From NCBI GenBank assembly GCA_964424455.1, contig CAYRJA010000135.1, positions 1 to 6,123 of the forward strand: DNA of 6,123 nt. Reading direction: 5' to 3'. The notes under the pieces are model-generated. The model saw nothing but the letters and a program-made list of their open reading frames with translations. It did not search any database and was not told the DNA's origin. Origin of the DNA: CAYRJA01 sp964424455. GTDB taxonomy: Bacteria; Bacteroidota; Bacteroidia; Chitinophagales; UBA10324. Positions 6,060-6,123 of the stretch are shown here, one piece after another (position 1 is the stretch's first letter; each line of letters begins with the position of its first letter). The translations under genes and the position numbers were made by a program.

Positions 6060-6123
<64 letters not shown>

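Overview
The window looks like a chromosomal segment of a member of the Bacteroidota, probably the Chitinophagia/Sphingobacteriia side, although the class assignment is inference. Three things point there: a secreted protein ending in a type A type IX secretion (T9SS) C-terminal sorting domain, an OmpA-like outer-membrane protein with thrombospondin type 3 (TSP3) calcium repeats, and several TAnnTTTG-type -7 promoter boxes without Shine-Dalgarno sequences at the starts. All recognisable genes belong to known families. I do not see a phage, IS element, CRISPR array, toxin/defence island or other obviously novel system.

Layout, left to right. (1) Positions 2-751, + strand: the 3' end of a large T9SS cargo/adhesin-like gene whose start lies off the window, closed by a very GC-rich hairpin at 776-804. 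(2) Positions 805-1023: a gene-free patch holding four related short hairpin repeats, two nearly identical in direct orientation and two diverged and inverted. (3) Positions 1092-2180, +: branched-chain aminotransferase (ilvE) with its own promoter. (4) Positions 2344-2886, +: a compact SpoU/TrmH-family RNA 2'-O-methyltransferase. (5) A bidirectional terminator at 2963-2995 between converging genes. (6) Positions 3018-4643, -: OmpA/TSP3 outer-membrane protein with a Bacteroidota promoter upstream. (7) Positions 4798-5430 and 5420-5917, -: deoxynucleoside kinase and folK, overlapping by 11 bp as a two-gene operon transcribed folK first. (8) Position 6060 to the end, +: the first 64 nt of an initiator tRNA-Met, divergent from folK and preceded by a good promoter.

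Functionally this is mostly housekeeping plus cell surface. IlvE makes branched-chain amino acids, the methyltransferase modifies RNA, FolK makes a folate precursor and the deoxynucleoside kinase salvages deoxynucleosides. The last two both feed DNA precursor supply (folate is needed for dTMP synthesis), which may explain their coupling. The OmpA protein links the outer membrane to peptidoglycan, and the T9SS protein is exported to the surface or medium. The most interesting non-gene signals are the repeat cluster with compensating stem changes at 831-995, the close spacing of -7 boxes to the 5' ends of the tRNA and folK, and a 15-bp palindrome upstream of the ompA promoter.
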